32,538 bases of DNA from UBA2357 sp041678045. Lineage in GTDB: Bacteria; Pseudomonadota; Gammaproteobacteria; Burkholderiales; Rhodocyclaceae. The translations under genes and the position numbers were made by a program. Shown piece after piece: positions 15,578 through 23,253 of the stretch; the stretch's first letter is position 1, and every line of letters starts with the position of its first letter. The stretch covers positions 1-32,538 of the forward strand of contig JBAYOV010000043.1 of NCBI GenBank assembly GCA_041678045.1, read 5' to 3'. The notes beneath the pieces were generated by a model that saw nothing but the letters and a program-made list of their open reading frames with translations, did not search any database and had not been told where the DNA came from.

Positions 15578-16164
15578 GATTTATTGTGTAGATTTCCCTT
15601 TGGTGGCAGGTTGGGCGCCAGGTGTTCGCTGACATCCTGAACGAGACTGCCCTCATCCAGCCCGGGTCGTACTACAGTTCCATCTCACTGCGGGCGGGGA
15701 TCGTCCACCGCCCCACGCGGACACCGTTGGTCCAGATAGACAGGCTGCGACTGTGCGACCGACGTCCCGTGTCACCTCTACCGCCAATCCGTTTTTCTGG
15801 CCGGCGATAGCCTCCGATATATGCCGTAATTTATTTTTTAAAATCAATATTTTACGACATATTTTCGATAGATCGCGATAGTCCCCGAAGGACCGAAGGA
15901 CCTGATTTCACTCCCACTCCATCATCAACAGGCCACCTAAACCCGCGTGGTTAAAGGGAATGGCAGTGATCAACATGAGGCCTTACCGTCGCCTTTACCG
16001 TCAGAAGCGAGCATCTATTGCTGGCGCGGGAGATGGAGCGATTTGCGGGGCGACGACTCTGGCAACACCATCGTCAATCGACATACATGATACCGAACAA
16101 GGGCGAAAACTTCAGCCCTTGCATCACGGCGGAATCAGCTGGCGAGAACGGCCGTCATCGGGCG
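15578..16164. other. Gene-poor gap upstream of selB
   Basis: I see no convincing gene here on either strand; the longest open frames are short and lack ribosome-binding sites. The selB side holds a GGGAAAT-type leader. At about 15815-15870 the sequence turns strikingly AT-rich, with CGTAA and TTACG arms around a run of A and T. The 15960-16080 part contains a short open frame with no start signal, perhaps a gene remnant. A hairpin at 16098-16121 may end the PIN-like gene. The section may be a scar of earlier insertions. Confidence 0.5.
16098..16121 (-). terminator. Candidate hairpin downstream of the PIN-like gene
   Basis: CAAGGGC (16098-16104) pairs with GCCCTTG (16115-16121) around a 10-base loop, 44 bases after the minus-strand stop codon. 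On the minus strand it runs into TTCGG, not a long T-run, so termination is only suggested. Confidence 0.35.
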
Positions 16165-17289
16165 TCACGCAATGCGGCACCGAACCCAGTCGGCAGCTTC
16201 TTCAGCCGACGACATGACTCGGCACGTAAAGTCGCGTTCGATGGCTAGGTTTCGCTGCCTCAACAGTGCGTGCATGGGTCCATCGGTCAGGAGTACGTCA
16301 CAGTAGCCCAGCGCCGCTTCTGCATGGTGAAAGTCGAACATGTCGTTGGCGTTCAACTTCTGCGTGCGATTCCAGCGCAAAGCCGCATGCAACAGAGCAC
16401 CGACCTGCAAAGTACGCAAGGCCCGCCGACCGGCTGGCTTCCGGATGGCCGCCCGGAGCAGGCCGAGACACTGCCTGATGATTTCTTCCCGTTCTTTCGC
16501 CGAGGGCTGGGCGGCGGGACCAAGAGCCTTCCTGGCCATGTCGTGCAGCACGTCAGCGGCGATCGGGGCGGCGAGTTCCAGAACGCCGTTGATCTCGTCG
16601 CGGTAGACCTGCGCGAAGCTCTTCATTGAAGGCGCATGCACTGCGTTCTCGCGGTTCAAGCGATTGGCGATGTCGCGGAACGGCATAGTGAGCGGCCGGT
16701 CGCTCCCCATGGTCGCCACCATCTTCGAAAGAGAAAACTCCCACAGGTGGTCGAAGAACGCCTTCTGGATCACGAGTTGGTCATCCTCCGGGAAGGCCGC
16801 GGCCACCGGATGCTGGACGCCCAGGATGTACGGGACCTTTGTCCAGACCAAGTGTTCCAGTGGATGCACGCTGTGACCGGCGTTCGCATGAAGAAAGTGA
16901 GCGACTTCCGTCGCCACGCGGGTCGGTTCGTGGCAGAGCGTGATGCCGCAGCTCAGTTCGTCGATCAATTCGGCAGTCGCACCTCGCGTGGTCAGGTCCG
17001 ACTGTTTCATCAGTTCAAGGAACAGCGCATCGCTGATAGGACAGACCAGTCGCCCCGCAGCGATTCCTGCAACGAGGGCGTCCAAAAGATCCGATGCACC
17101 TGGTGGACACGGCGCCCGCATTCGCGCGCCCCGCAGGTAAATCCAGAAACACTTGTCGAGGTAGATGCGGTCTCGTGCCATCACCCATTCGCCGAGTTCG
17201 ATGACTCGGCGTCGCGCGTGCTCGTCAGCCGTGATTTGCGGCGTGGCGCGATGCAACGCGAATCGTTCGGCAATTTGGGCTGAGGTCAA
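16165..17289 (-). CDS. PIN-like domain protein (possible nuclease)
   Basis: A 374-residue soluble protein. Acidic residues stand where PIN-like nucleases have them: D45 (RIYLDKC), E92 (LFLELMK), D316/D319 with HH at 321-322 (NDMFDFHHAEA) and D336 (VLLTDG). The end resembles the 'D..HA..AL.YCD.LLTD' tail of PIN domains. The middle (~95-300) is an alpha-helical insertion, much longer than in VapC toxins, with no further motif I know. RNase activity and a toxin or defence role are inference. The TTG start at 17289 overlaps the stop (TGA) of a beheaded upstream frame, implying translational coupling; M37 (17181) is a fallback. It sits between selB and the conjugative module. Confidence 0.65.
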   Translation of the reverse strand: MTSAQIAERFALHRATPQITADEHARRRVIELGEWVMARDRIYLDKCFWIYLRGARMRAPCPPGASDLLDALVAGIAAGRLVCPISDALFLELMKQSDLTTRGATAELIDELSCGITLCHEPTRVATEVAHFLHANAGHSVHPLEHLVWTKVPYILGVQHPVAAAFPEDDQLVIQKAFFDHLWEFSLSKMVATMGSDRPLTMPFRDIANRLNRENAVHAPSMKSFAQVYRDEINGVLELAAPIAADVLHDMARKALGPAAQPSAKEREEIIRQCLGLLRAAIRKPAGRRALRTLQVGALLHAALRWNRTQKLNANDMFDFHHAEAALGYCDVLLTDGPMHALLRQRNLAIERDFTCRVMSSAEEAADWVRCRIA

Positions 17290-17471
17290 GGGGGCTTGCG
17301 CTTCTTGTCGGGTCGAACGGACTTTGGCTTGAGATGGTCGGGCTCGCTCAGTACGAATCGAACACCACGGCGTTGCAGCAACCGTACAGAATATTCGACC
17401 AAATCGCCATTTTCGCTGCTCAGTAAATCACGCCCTTCCCGCGCATCCTCACCCTGCCCTGCTGTCGACCA
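17286..17471 (-). pseudogene. 5'-truncated gene upstream of the PIN-like gene
   Basis: A frame of 61 codons with protein-like content (DLLSSENGDLVEYSVRLLQ, RRGVRFVLSEPDH) and a basic tail (KKRKPP). It has no ATG or GTG start, and a stop codon lies just upstream at 17472-17474. Its TGA overlaps the TTG of the PIN-like gene, so it probably was the first gene of a two-gene operon. I read it as the 3' end of a gene cut by insertion of the conjugative element; the missing 5' part might lie at its other end. Family unknown. It could instead be a short gene starting at a TTG. Confidence 0.4.
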
Positions 17472-17498
17472 TCAGTGGTGTTTGAGATGCCTCGTTGG

Positions 17499-17517
17499 GT
17501 CGTAGCTGGACTACGAC
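17499..17517. repeat. Hairpin at the trb-operon end / element boundary
   Basis: GTCGTAG (17499-17505) and CTACGAC (17511-17517) form a perfect 7-bp stem with a 5-base loop; GTTG and CAAC outside it extend the symmetry. It lies 34 bases past the DUF2274 stop and 28 bases before the truncated gene. It may be a terminator of the trb operon (no T-run) or part of the attachment site. Confidence 0.4.
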
Positions 17518-17550
17518 AACAATATTTCTCCGAAATCTTCCGAACCGTCT

Positions 17551-17814
17551 TCAGCGCCCCTCCGGCGCAGGAGAACGCGAGCCTCCTCGTCTGCCCTCGT
17601 CCTTTTGTCGCCGGAACCCTCGATCCCTGACCATGAACGCCTCCAGCATGTGCGGAATCAGAGTGGCCGCATCGACCGTCTCTCCGTAGGTTTGCGCGTG
17701 CAATGCGGCGTAGCGGTCGAGGTCCGCCTTGAGACTGATCGGGCACGTGAAGGTCAGCTTGACGCTCTCGGTCTTGGGCAGCGGCCCCAGCCGCAGCTTG
17801 CGCGCCGTGCTCAT
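17551..17814 (-). CDS. DUF2274 protein of the conjugation module
   Basis: An 87-residue protein beginning MSTARKLRLGPLPKTESVKLT. The segment LKADLDRYAALHAQTYGETV is typical of DUF2274, a small family nearly always found directly after trbI in Tn4371-like elements. The layout (a short beta strand then helices) resembles a ribbon-helix-helix protein, so DNA binding is possible but unproven. The last ~25 residues are basic (RRQKDEGRRGGSR). The ATG overlaps the trbI TGA (ATGA). It is the last gene of the operon. Confidence 0.85.
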   Translation of the reverse strand: MSTARKLRLGPLPKTESVKLTFTCPISLKADLDRYAALHAQTYGETVDAATLIPHMLEAFMVRDRGFRRQKDEGRRGGSRSPAPEGR

Positions 17815-19088
17815 CGCGAAGTCCCCCGATTGAAGAACAGCGGTTGATACGGCCGCAGCACCAGATCCCGGTTGACGATGATGCGCACCGGCAAGCCGGG
17901 CCGCTCCGTCAACGTCGGCTGGATGTTGAGGTTGCGCCGCGTCATCTCCTGTCCGACCTGGTTTACGCTGTCCTGTAGGCTGTCGCGCCCGGCGATGACG
18001 ACAGGATCGCCGTTCTGGCGGCTTTCCGGCGCAGCCAGCTCGGCGCCGATGCCCAGCAGCGTCGTCAACGCAGCGCCGGCGAAGATGCGGTCCCAATGCC
18101 AATCGACGCCATCCTCCAGACCAGCGTAGCCAGCCGGATCGGTGCCCGCCAGGTTGTCCAGCGTCAGCGAGGATGTATCGGGCAGGATGATCCGGTTCCA
18201 CACGACCTGCACGCGGCTCTGCCCATAGCTCACCTGGCTGTTGTAGCGGCCCAGGATGCGCGAGCCCTGCGGGATCAGCATGAACTTGCCGGTGGCCGTG
18301 TCGTAGATCGGCTCCGTCACCGTGGCGATCACGTCGCCCGGCAGATCGGATTTGATGCCTGTGACCAGCGCGCCCGCGATCACCGTGCCGGCCATGACCT
18401 GGTACGGCGAGGCCGGCATTCGCAGGTTGCCGGAATTGCGGGTTTCCGTGGAACTGGCTTTCAGGAATGCCTCTTTCTGGTCTTGCCGGCTCTGCGCGGT
18501 GGTTGGGTCGGTGGGCTGAGCCGCCGTCGAGGCCGGTCCGGCGGCCATCGGGTCAAAACCCGACAGGCCAGACGACGGACTGGCCGTGGCGATCTGCATC
18601 GGCGCAGCAGTCGCACGCTGACCACCCGAACGGAAGAACACCGACGAGCCCGCCGCCGCTTCCGCTTCCTTGCGCTGTGCGTCGCGCCCAGCGGCGGCCG
18701 GGTCTTGGCCGGGTGGCGTGTAGCTGGGCATCACGGGCTGCTGCGACTTCACGATGGCGGGCCCCAAGTCGCCCGGCAGCGGCGGCCCCAGTTCCGGTAT
18801 CTGTGGCGGCAGCTTCGAGTAGTCGGTTGGCAGCTTGTCGAGTCCTTCTGAGCGGGAGACACGATCCACGTTGTAAAGCTCGGTCTGTTCGTTCGCTCCG
18901 CGCTTGCGCGGTTGCAGCGACCACATCGTGGCGCCCAGCACGGCCACGGCGAGGCCTCCGGCCAGGATCGCCAAGGTGCGCCGGTTCAAGCGTGTCACCG
19001 CGCGCGGCTGCGCGCGCAGCGCCACTGCCTCGGGGGCAACCTTGCCCGCATGCGACGCGGCAAGATCAGGAGTGTCGTCCTGGCTCAT
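17811..19088 (-). CDS. trbI: Conjugal transfer protein TrbI (VirB10-like)
   Basis: A 425-residue VirB10-family protein that spans the envelope and links the ATPases to the outer-membrane core of the type IV secretion channel. It has a short cytoplasmic N-terminus, one membrane helix (~residues 38-56: TLAILAGGLAVAVLGATMW), a Pro/Gln/Ala-rich periplasmic linker (~90-215), and a conserved C-terminal domain with AGTVIAGALVTGIKSDLPG, MLIPQGSRILGRYNSQ and RVQVVWNRIILPD. The end, VRIIVNRDLVLRPY, is also typical. It starts 2 bases after the trbG stop and overlaps the DUF2274 gene (ATGA). Confidence 0.95.
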   Translation of the reverse strand: MSQDDTPDLAASHAGKVAPEAVALRAQPRAVTRLNRRTLAILAGGLAVAVLGATMWSLQPRKRGANEQTELYNVDRVSRSEGLDKLPTDYSKLPPQIPELGPPLPGDLGPAIVKSQQPVMPSYTPPGQDPAAAGRDAQRKEAEAAAGSSVFFRSGGQRATAAPMQIATASPSSGLSGFDPMAAGPASTAAQPTDPTTAQSRQDQKEAFLKASSTETRNSGNLRMPASPYQVMAGTVIAGALVTGIKSDLPGDVIATVTEPIYDTATGKFMLIPQGSRILGRYNSQVSYGQSRVQVVWNRIILPDTSSLTLDNLAGTDPAGYAGLEDGVDWHWDRIFAGAALTTLLGIGAELAAPESRQNGDPVVIAGRDSLQDSVNQVGQEMTRRNLNIQPTLTERPGLPVRIIVNRDLVLRPYQPLFFNRGTSR

Positions 19089-19090
19089 GG

Positions 19091-20095
19091 TCAGTTCCCC
19101 CGCGCTACGCCGTCCGTGCGTTCGATCCGCACGGTGTCGCCCTTGTCACCGCCCAAGCGCAGTTCGGCCGCGCCGAACAGCCGATCCACGATGTAGTACG
19201 GCGCGCGGAAGCGGTAGTTCACCAGTTGCCCATCGCCTTGCGCGCCGATCACGAACAGCGGGGGCAGTTCGCCCTGCGCGATGCCCGGCGGGAACTGGAT
19301 GTAGACCTTCTCGCCATCGTCGAAGGCGCGCAACGGCTTCCACGGCGGATTGTTGCCGCTGACCGCGTAGCGGAAGCGAATCTTCTCCAGCGACAAGCCG
19401 GTATCGATCGGCGCCGTCGCCTGCGCGGCCTGTGCCTGGCGCTGCAAGGCCAGCATCCGGTCTTTCGGGTACTCCCACGATACCGACGCCATCCAGGCGC
19501 GTTCGGTCGAGGTCAGCTCGATCAGGTAGGTGCGCCGACTGGTGGTGATGACCAAATTGGTCTTGAGGCCCGAGCGGATCGGCTTGACCAACACGCTGAC
19601 GCGCAACGCATCGCCGGTGCCGCTGGAAGTGTCACCGACAATCCAGCGCACGGTATCGCCGGCGGCGACCGTCACCAGCTCCTCGCCGGCTTGAAGAGAG
19701 ATCACCGTTACCCGTCCCAGCGCCGCATAGACCTGGTACAGGGCGCCATCCGTGAAGGGCCAGACCTGGATGGCGTTGACGTAGCCCTCGCGCGTCGGCG
19801 CGATGCGCGCCTCGGCATTGGCACGCGATACCCGCAGCTTCTCATCGGCTGGTTCCGGTGCTGTCTTGGCCTCGATGCTCTCGGACAGAGATTTCATCTG
19901 CGCCGGCATCGGCAGCACCTTCGGCACCTCCACCACTTCAATCGGCTTGGGCGGTTCTGGCAGCGGCTGGGCCTGCACCGGCTCATCGAGAGAGATGATC
20001 GGTGGCGGCGTGCCCTTCGTGGCGCAACCCTGCAGCGACAGAACTGACGCTGCAAGCGTCAACACGAAAGCGTAAAAGCGGAAAGACTGGTTCAT
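19091..20095 (-). CDS. trbG: Conjugal transfer protein TrbG (VirB9-like)
   Basis: A 334-residue outer-membrane core component of the mating channel. The N-terminus is a lipoprotein signal (hydrophobic stretch then LQGC, modified Cys near residue 24). A Pro-rich linker follows, then the VirB9/TrbG domain (GYVNAIQVWPFTDGALYQVYAALGRVT; SRRTYLIELTSTERAWMASVSWEYP; the C-terminal APYYIVDRLFGAAELRLG). I chose the ATG at 20095, which overlaps the trbF stop (ATGA); an upstream in-frame start would lack the signal. It works with TrbI and probably the small lipoprotein at 22185. Confidence 0.94.
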   Translation of the reverse strand: MNQSFRFYAFVLTLAASVLSLQGCATKGTPPPIISLDEPVQAQPLPEPPKPIEVVEVPKVLPMPAQMKSLSESIEAKTAPEPADEKLRVSRANAEARIAPTREGYVNAIQVWPFTDGALYQVYAALGRVTVISLQAGEELVTVAAGDTVRWIVGDTSSGTGDALRVSVLVKPIRSGLKTNLVITTSRRTYLIELTSTERAWMASVSWEYPKDRMLALQRQAQAAQATAPIDTGLSLEKIRFRYAVSGNNPPWKPLRAFDDGEKVYIQFPPGIAQGELPPLFVIGAQGDGQLVNYRFRAPYYIVDRLFGAAELRLGGDKGDTVRIERTDGVARGN

Positions 20096-20796
20096 GGCTT
20101 GGCTCCTTCGGAGGCATCGAGTTCGCGGCTCCACGACAATCCGTTGACGTAGATGCCCAATGGGTTCTTGCGCAACCGCTGCTCGGTGCGCGGGGTTTGC
20201 AGGACGGTGGAAATCACGGCGTTCCAGCGTTCGGTGCCGGCCGGCGCGCCATTGACGAAGCGCTGCTCGGTCCAGCGCACGTTGAAAGACGCATCGCTGG
20301 CGCGCACAACGCTGGTGATCTGCACCGTGACCGACTCTTTGCCGACGCGCGCGAACGGGTCATGGGTGCGCGCGTACTCGTTGAGCACGCCCGCGCCACG
20401 GTCGGTGGTGTAGTCGTAGGCATCGAGCCAGTTCTGCCGCACGACGATGGGATCGACGGACAGCGCGCGAACCAGCGTGACGAAGTGCGCCAGGTGGTAG
20501 GCGGTCTGCGCATCGTTCGGCCGGTACGGCGTGGCGGCCTCGCCGACTGCGCGGACTTGACCGGCCTGATCCACCTCCACCACATAGGGCGTGACGATGG
20601 ACTGCGCCGAGCGCCAGACCAGTCCGCCCGCCATCAGCAACGCGAGCGACAAGCAGCCGAAAGCTATGAGTCGCCAGTTCTTGGCCTGCACGCGGGCCGA
20701 ACCGATGCGCTCGTCCCACACCTGGGCGGCGGATTGGTAGGGAGTGGCAGGCTGCGGCGTATCGGCATAGCGCACCTGCGGTCGTTTGAATCGCAT
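20092..20796 (-). CDS. trbF: Conjugal transfer protein TrbF (VirB8-like)
   Basis: A 234-residue bitopic inner-membrane protein. A ~45-residue cytoplasmic N-terminus is followed by a helix (~43-60: RLIAFGCLSLALLMAGGLVW) and a periplasmic VirB8/NTF2-like domain (PYVVEVDQAGQVRAVGEA; VTLVRALSVDPIVVRQNW; RTEQRLRKNPLGIYVNGLSWSREL). It is an assembly factor of the secretion channel. It follows trbL with a gap of 12 bases and overlaps trbG (ATGA). The start has AAGGAGAAC upstream. Confidence 0.95.
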   Translation of the reverse strand: MRFKRPQVRYADTPQPATPYQSAAQVWDERIGSARVQAKNWRLIAFGCLSLALLMAGGLVWRSAQSIVTPYVVEVDQAGQVRAVGEAATPYRPNDAQTAYHLAHFVTLVRALSVDPIVVRQNWLDAYDYTTDRGAGVLNEYARTHDPFARVGKESVTVQITSVVRASDASFNVRWTEQRFVNGAPAGTERWNAVISTVLQTPRTEQRLRKNPLGIYVNGLSWSRELDASEGAKP

Positions 20797-20808
20797 GGTT
20801 TGTTCTCC

Positions 20809-22188
20809 TTATGAATCGGAATCGCGCAGGCTTGGGCCGCTGCTGGAGCCGCCGCCGTCGCCTCCGCGCAGCGAGTGGGCTGCGGTCGTGGCGGTATGGC
20901 TGAGCTGCTGGCGCCGGTGCAGCCGCTTGGCCCAGGCGGGTTGCTCCTGCTTTGCGGCGTCCGCAGGGGCTTCGCTGGCAGCGGACTGGCCTCGTGCGGA
21001 TGCGGCAGCGCCACCGCTGGGCGCCGCACCCGCATCGTCTGTACGGAAGGCCGCTGCCGCACGCTCCTTGAGCGAGCGAGCCCCGGCGGCCGCCTTCTGC
21101 CCGACCGCCTGCGCACCGCTCTTGGCGACGTTGCCCACGCCGGCTGCGGCGCCCTTGAGGCCGCCTCCAGCGGCTGCGGAACCCGCTTGATAAGCCGATC
21201 GCGCACTGCCTGCGGTCGAGGCTGCGGCACGCGCACCGCTGGCGGCCATCTTGGCGGCGGCTGGTGCCATACGTGCCCCGGCGGCCACCACGCTGCCAAC
21301 ACCCGTCGCGGCGGCACCGACCGCAACGGCGGTTCCCGCTGCGCCCACCGCTGCACCGGCCATCGCTCCGGCGCCGAGCTGCGGCGCCCCAGACACGAGG
21401 CCCGTGGCGATGCCCGGCCCGTAAATACCCAGGGCGAGCAGTGAGAGCGAAGCCAGCATCACGACAAGCGCGTGGTCGATGGAAGGTTCGTCGGGCGTGA
21501 CCTGGAACTCGGCGAACAGCCCGGTGCCGATACCGACGATCACTGCCAGCACCAGTACCTTCACGCCAGACGACACCACGTTGCCCAGCACCTTCTCGGC
21601 GAGGAAGGCCGTCTTGTTCCACAACGCGAATGGCACCAGCACGAAGCCGGCGAGCGTGGTCAGCTTGAACTCGATCAGCGTGATGAAAAGCTGCACCGCG
21701 AGCACGAAGAAACAGAGGATGACCACCAGCCACGCGAAGAACATCACGACGATGGGCGTGATGTTGATGAACACTTCCGGGAAGCCGGCCATCTGGCTGA
21801 TCTGGTCGAGGATGGGCGCACCGGCGTCGATGCCAGTTTTGGCCAGGCGCCCCGGCTGCAGAAACGCCTCCATGGTCAGAGTCGAGCCGGAAGCCGTGAG
21901 GCCCAGACCGGCGAACGACCGGAACACAATGCTCGCCAGCCAGTTGAAGTTGCCGATGATGTAGGCGAAGGCGCCGACGTAGAGCACCTTGCGGATGAGC
22001 TTGGCCATCACGTCCTCGCCCTGGCCGGTGGCGTGCCCCAGCCCCCAGTAAAGTCCGGCCAGGGTCATGTCGATCGCCACCAGCGTGGCGGTGAGGAACG
22101 CGACTTCACCCCGCAGCAGGCCAAAGCCTGAGTCGATGTAGGTGGAGAAGACGTTGAGAAAGCGGTCGATGATGGCAACGTCGTTCAT
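20809..22188 (-). CDS. trbL: Conjugal transfer protein TrbL (VirB6-like)
   Basis: A 459-residue polytopic inner-membrane protein, the VirB6-like part of the translocation channel. The first ~270 residues hold about six hydrophobic helices, with TrbL/VirB6 phrases (GEVAFLTATLVAIDMTLAGLYWG; VLAVQLFITLIEFKLTTLAGFVLVPFALW; KTAFLAEKVLGNVVSSGVKVLVLAVIVGIG). The remaining ~190 residues are Ala/Gly/Ser-rich and low in complexity, as often in TrbL of this element family. Its ATG overlaps the stop of the EexN-like gene (ATGA). Confidence 0.95.
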   Translation of the reverse strand: MNDVAIIDRFLNVFSTYIDSGFGLLRGEVAFLTATLVAIDMTLAGLYWGLGHATGQGEDVMAKLIRKVLYVGAFAYIIGNFNWLASIVFRSFAGLGLTASGSTLTMEAFLQPGRLAKTGIDAGAPILDQISQMAGFPEVFINITPIVVMFFAWLVVILCFFVLAVQLFITLIEFKLTTLAGFVLVPFALWNKTAFLAEKVLGNVVSSGVKVLVLAVIVGIGTGLFAEFQVTPDEPSIDHALVVMLASLSLLALGIYGPGIATGLVSGAPQLGAGAMAGAAVGAAGTAVAVGAAATGVGSVVAAGARMAPAAAKMAASGARAAASTAGSARSAYQAGSAAAGGGLKGAAAGVGNVAKSGAQAVGQKAAAGARSLKERAAAAFRTDDAGAAPSGGAAASARGQSAASEAPADAAKQEQPAWAKRLHRRQQLSHTATTAAHSLRGGDGGGSSSGPSLRDSDS

Positions 22189-22478
22189 GGCCGTTCGTCC
22201 TGCGAAGTTGTGGGCGAGTCGAAGCTGGCCGGAATCGCTGGTAACTCAGCCAGCGTCTGGTACTCGTCCGGCCCGGTGTGCCCGGAGAGGAAGCGCTGCA
22301 GGTCGGCCTGGGCGATCTGCGCGCAGAGCGCGCCGTCGTGCTCGCCGCTGTCGCATTGCATGCGCAACGCATGCAGCCGCGCCGGATCGGCGGCCAGCGC
22401 ATCGACCGACAGAACCTGCGGCCGGTCGCAACCGGCCAGCAGGCATGCAAGAATGAACAGGACCGGCGCGCGGTTCAT
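22185..22478 (-). CDS. EexN-like lipoprotein in the trbK position
   Basis: A 97-residue lipoprotein: signal MNRAPVLFILACLLAGC with the lipobox LAGC (C17). The mature part has VDALAADPARLHALRMQC...GALC, i.e. two conserved cysteines, which matches the EexN family of entry-exclusion lipoproteins and the second copy at 30112. In IncP plasmids trbK, the entry-exclusion lipoprotein, sits between trbJ and trbL, the same place. Entry exclusion is therefore the likely role: it would block a second copy of the element from entering. A structural role in the channel is an alternative. Its stop overlaps the trbL start. Confidence 0.75.
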   Translation of the reverse strand: MNRAPVLFILACLLAGCDRPQVLSVDALAADPARLHALRMQCDSGEHDGALCAQIAQADLQRFLSGHTGPDEYQTLAELPAIPASFDSPTTSQDERP

Positions 22479-22488
22479 GGCTGGCCCG

Positions 22489-23253
22489 TCAGTTGCGATA
22501 AAAGCTCACGGACTGCGGCGTGTAGGCCGTGCCGCTGCCGAGAAAGCGCCGCGTCACCTCGCGCCCACGCTCGACAGCGGCGGCCTGTCGCGCCAGTTCC
22601 AGCGAGGCCGCGCGGTCCTGTGTGAGCCGGAGTTGCTGCGACTGTATGGACTGCTTGGCTTGCAGGGCCAGGAGCTGGTTGGTCGCCTGCATGGCCTGCA
22701 AGGCGCCGGTGGCCGACTGGCTCTGGCTCACCAGATCGGCCAGCACGCCTTCGTCCTGGGACAGGTTCTGCGACACCTGCGCCTGCATGCGCATCGCGGT
22801 CTGCAGGCCGCCGAGAGTGTTCTTCCAGCGCTCGCGCGCGTCCTGGTACATCCGGTCGCCGCTGACGGTGGCGGCGTACTGTTCCGGGTACAGCCGCGCG
22901 AACTCGGCGTCCATACGCGACAGGTCATAGGCCAGCCCTCGCGCCTGCGCGATGAGTTGCTTGGTCGTCTCCAGGTTCGAGCGCAGGCGGTTGACCACGT
23001 TGAACGGCAGGCTCGCCAGGTTTCGCGCCTGGTTGATGAGCATCTGCGCCTCGTTCTGAAGCTGTTTGATCTGGTTGTTGATCTGCTCCAGCGTGCGCGC
23101 GGCCGTCATGGTGTTCTGCACCAGGTTGGTCGGGTCGAGCACGATGTCGCCGATGCCGAACAGCGCATGCGCGGGCTGCACGGTGCCGATGGCCAGTGCG
23201 CAAGCGGTGGCCAGCGCGATCAGACGGGGTTTGAAGGAAGCATGGAACGTCAT
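22489..23253 (-). CDS. trbJ: Conjugal transfer protein TrbJ (VirB5-like)
   Basis: A 254-residue exported protein. Signal peptide ~1-30 (hydrophobic ALATACALAIGTV, cut after AHA). The mature part begins LFGIGDIVLDPTNLVQNT and is largely coiled coil (LEQINNQIKQLQNEAQMLINQARNL), typical of TrbJ, the VirB5-like minor pilus/adhesin component. I chose the ATG at 23253 because it gives the signal peptide and overlaps the trbE stop (ATGA). The EexN-like gene follows 10 bases later. Confidence 0.94.
   Translation of the reverse strand: MTFHASFKPRLIALATACALAIGTVQPAHALFGIGDIVLDPTNLVQNTMTAARTLEQINNQIKQLQNEAQMLINQARNLASLPFNVVNRLRSNLETTKQLIAQARGLAYDLSRMDAEFARLYPEQYAATVSGDRMYQDARERWKNTLGGLQTAMRMQAQVSQNLSQDEGVLADLVSQSQSATGALQAMQATNQLLALQAKQSIQSQQLRLTQDRAASLELARQAAAVERGREVTRRFLGSGTAYTPQSVSFYRN

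Noticed and set aside
13664..15640. Very long plus-strand open frame opposite selB
   Set aside because: SelB on the minus strand is unmistakable; the antisense frame is a high-GC shadow with no family features. The same applies to long frames opposite trbE (23271-25709) and aorB (3296-4963).
19096..20134. Longer trbG start at 20134
   Set aside because: It adds residues before the lipoprotein signal and overlaps trbF; the ATG at 20095 is coupled to the trbF stop.
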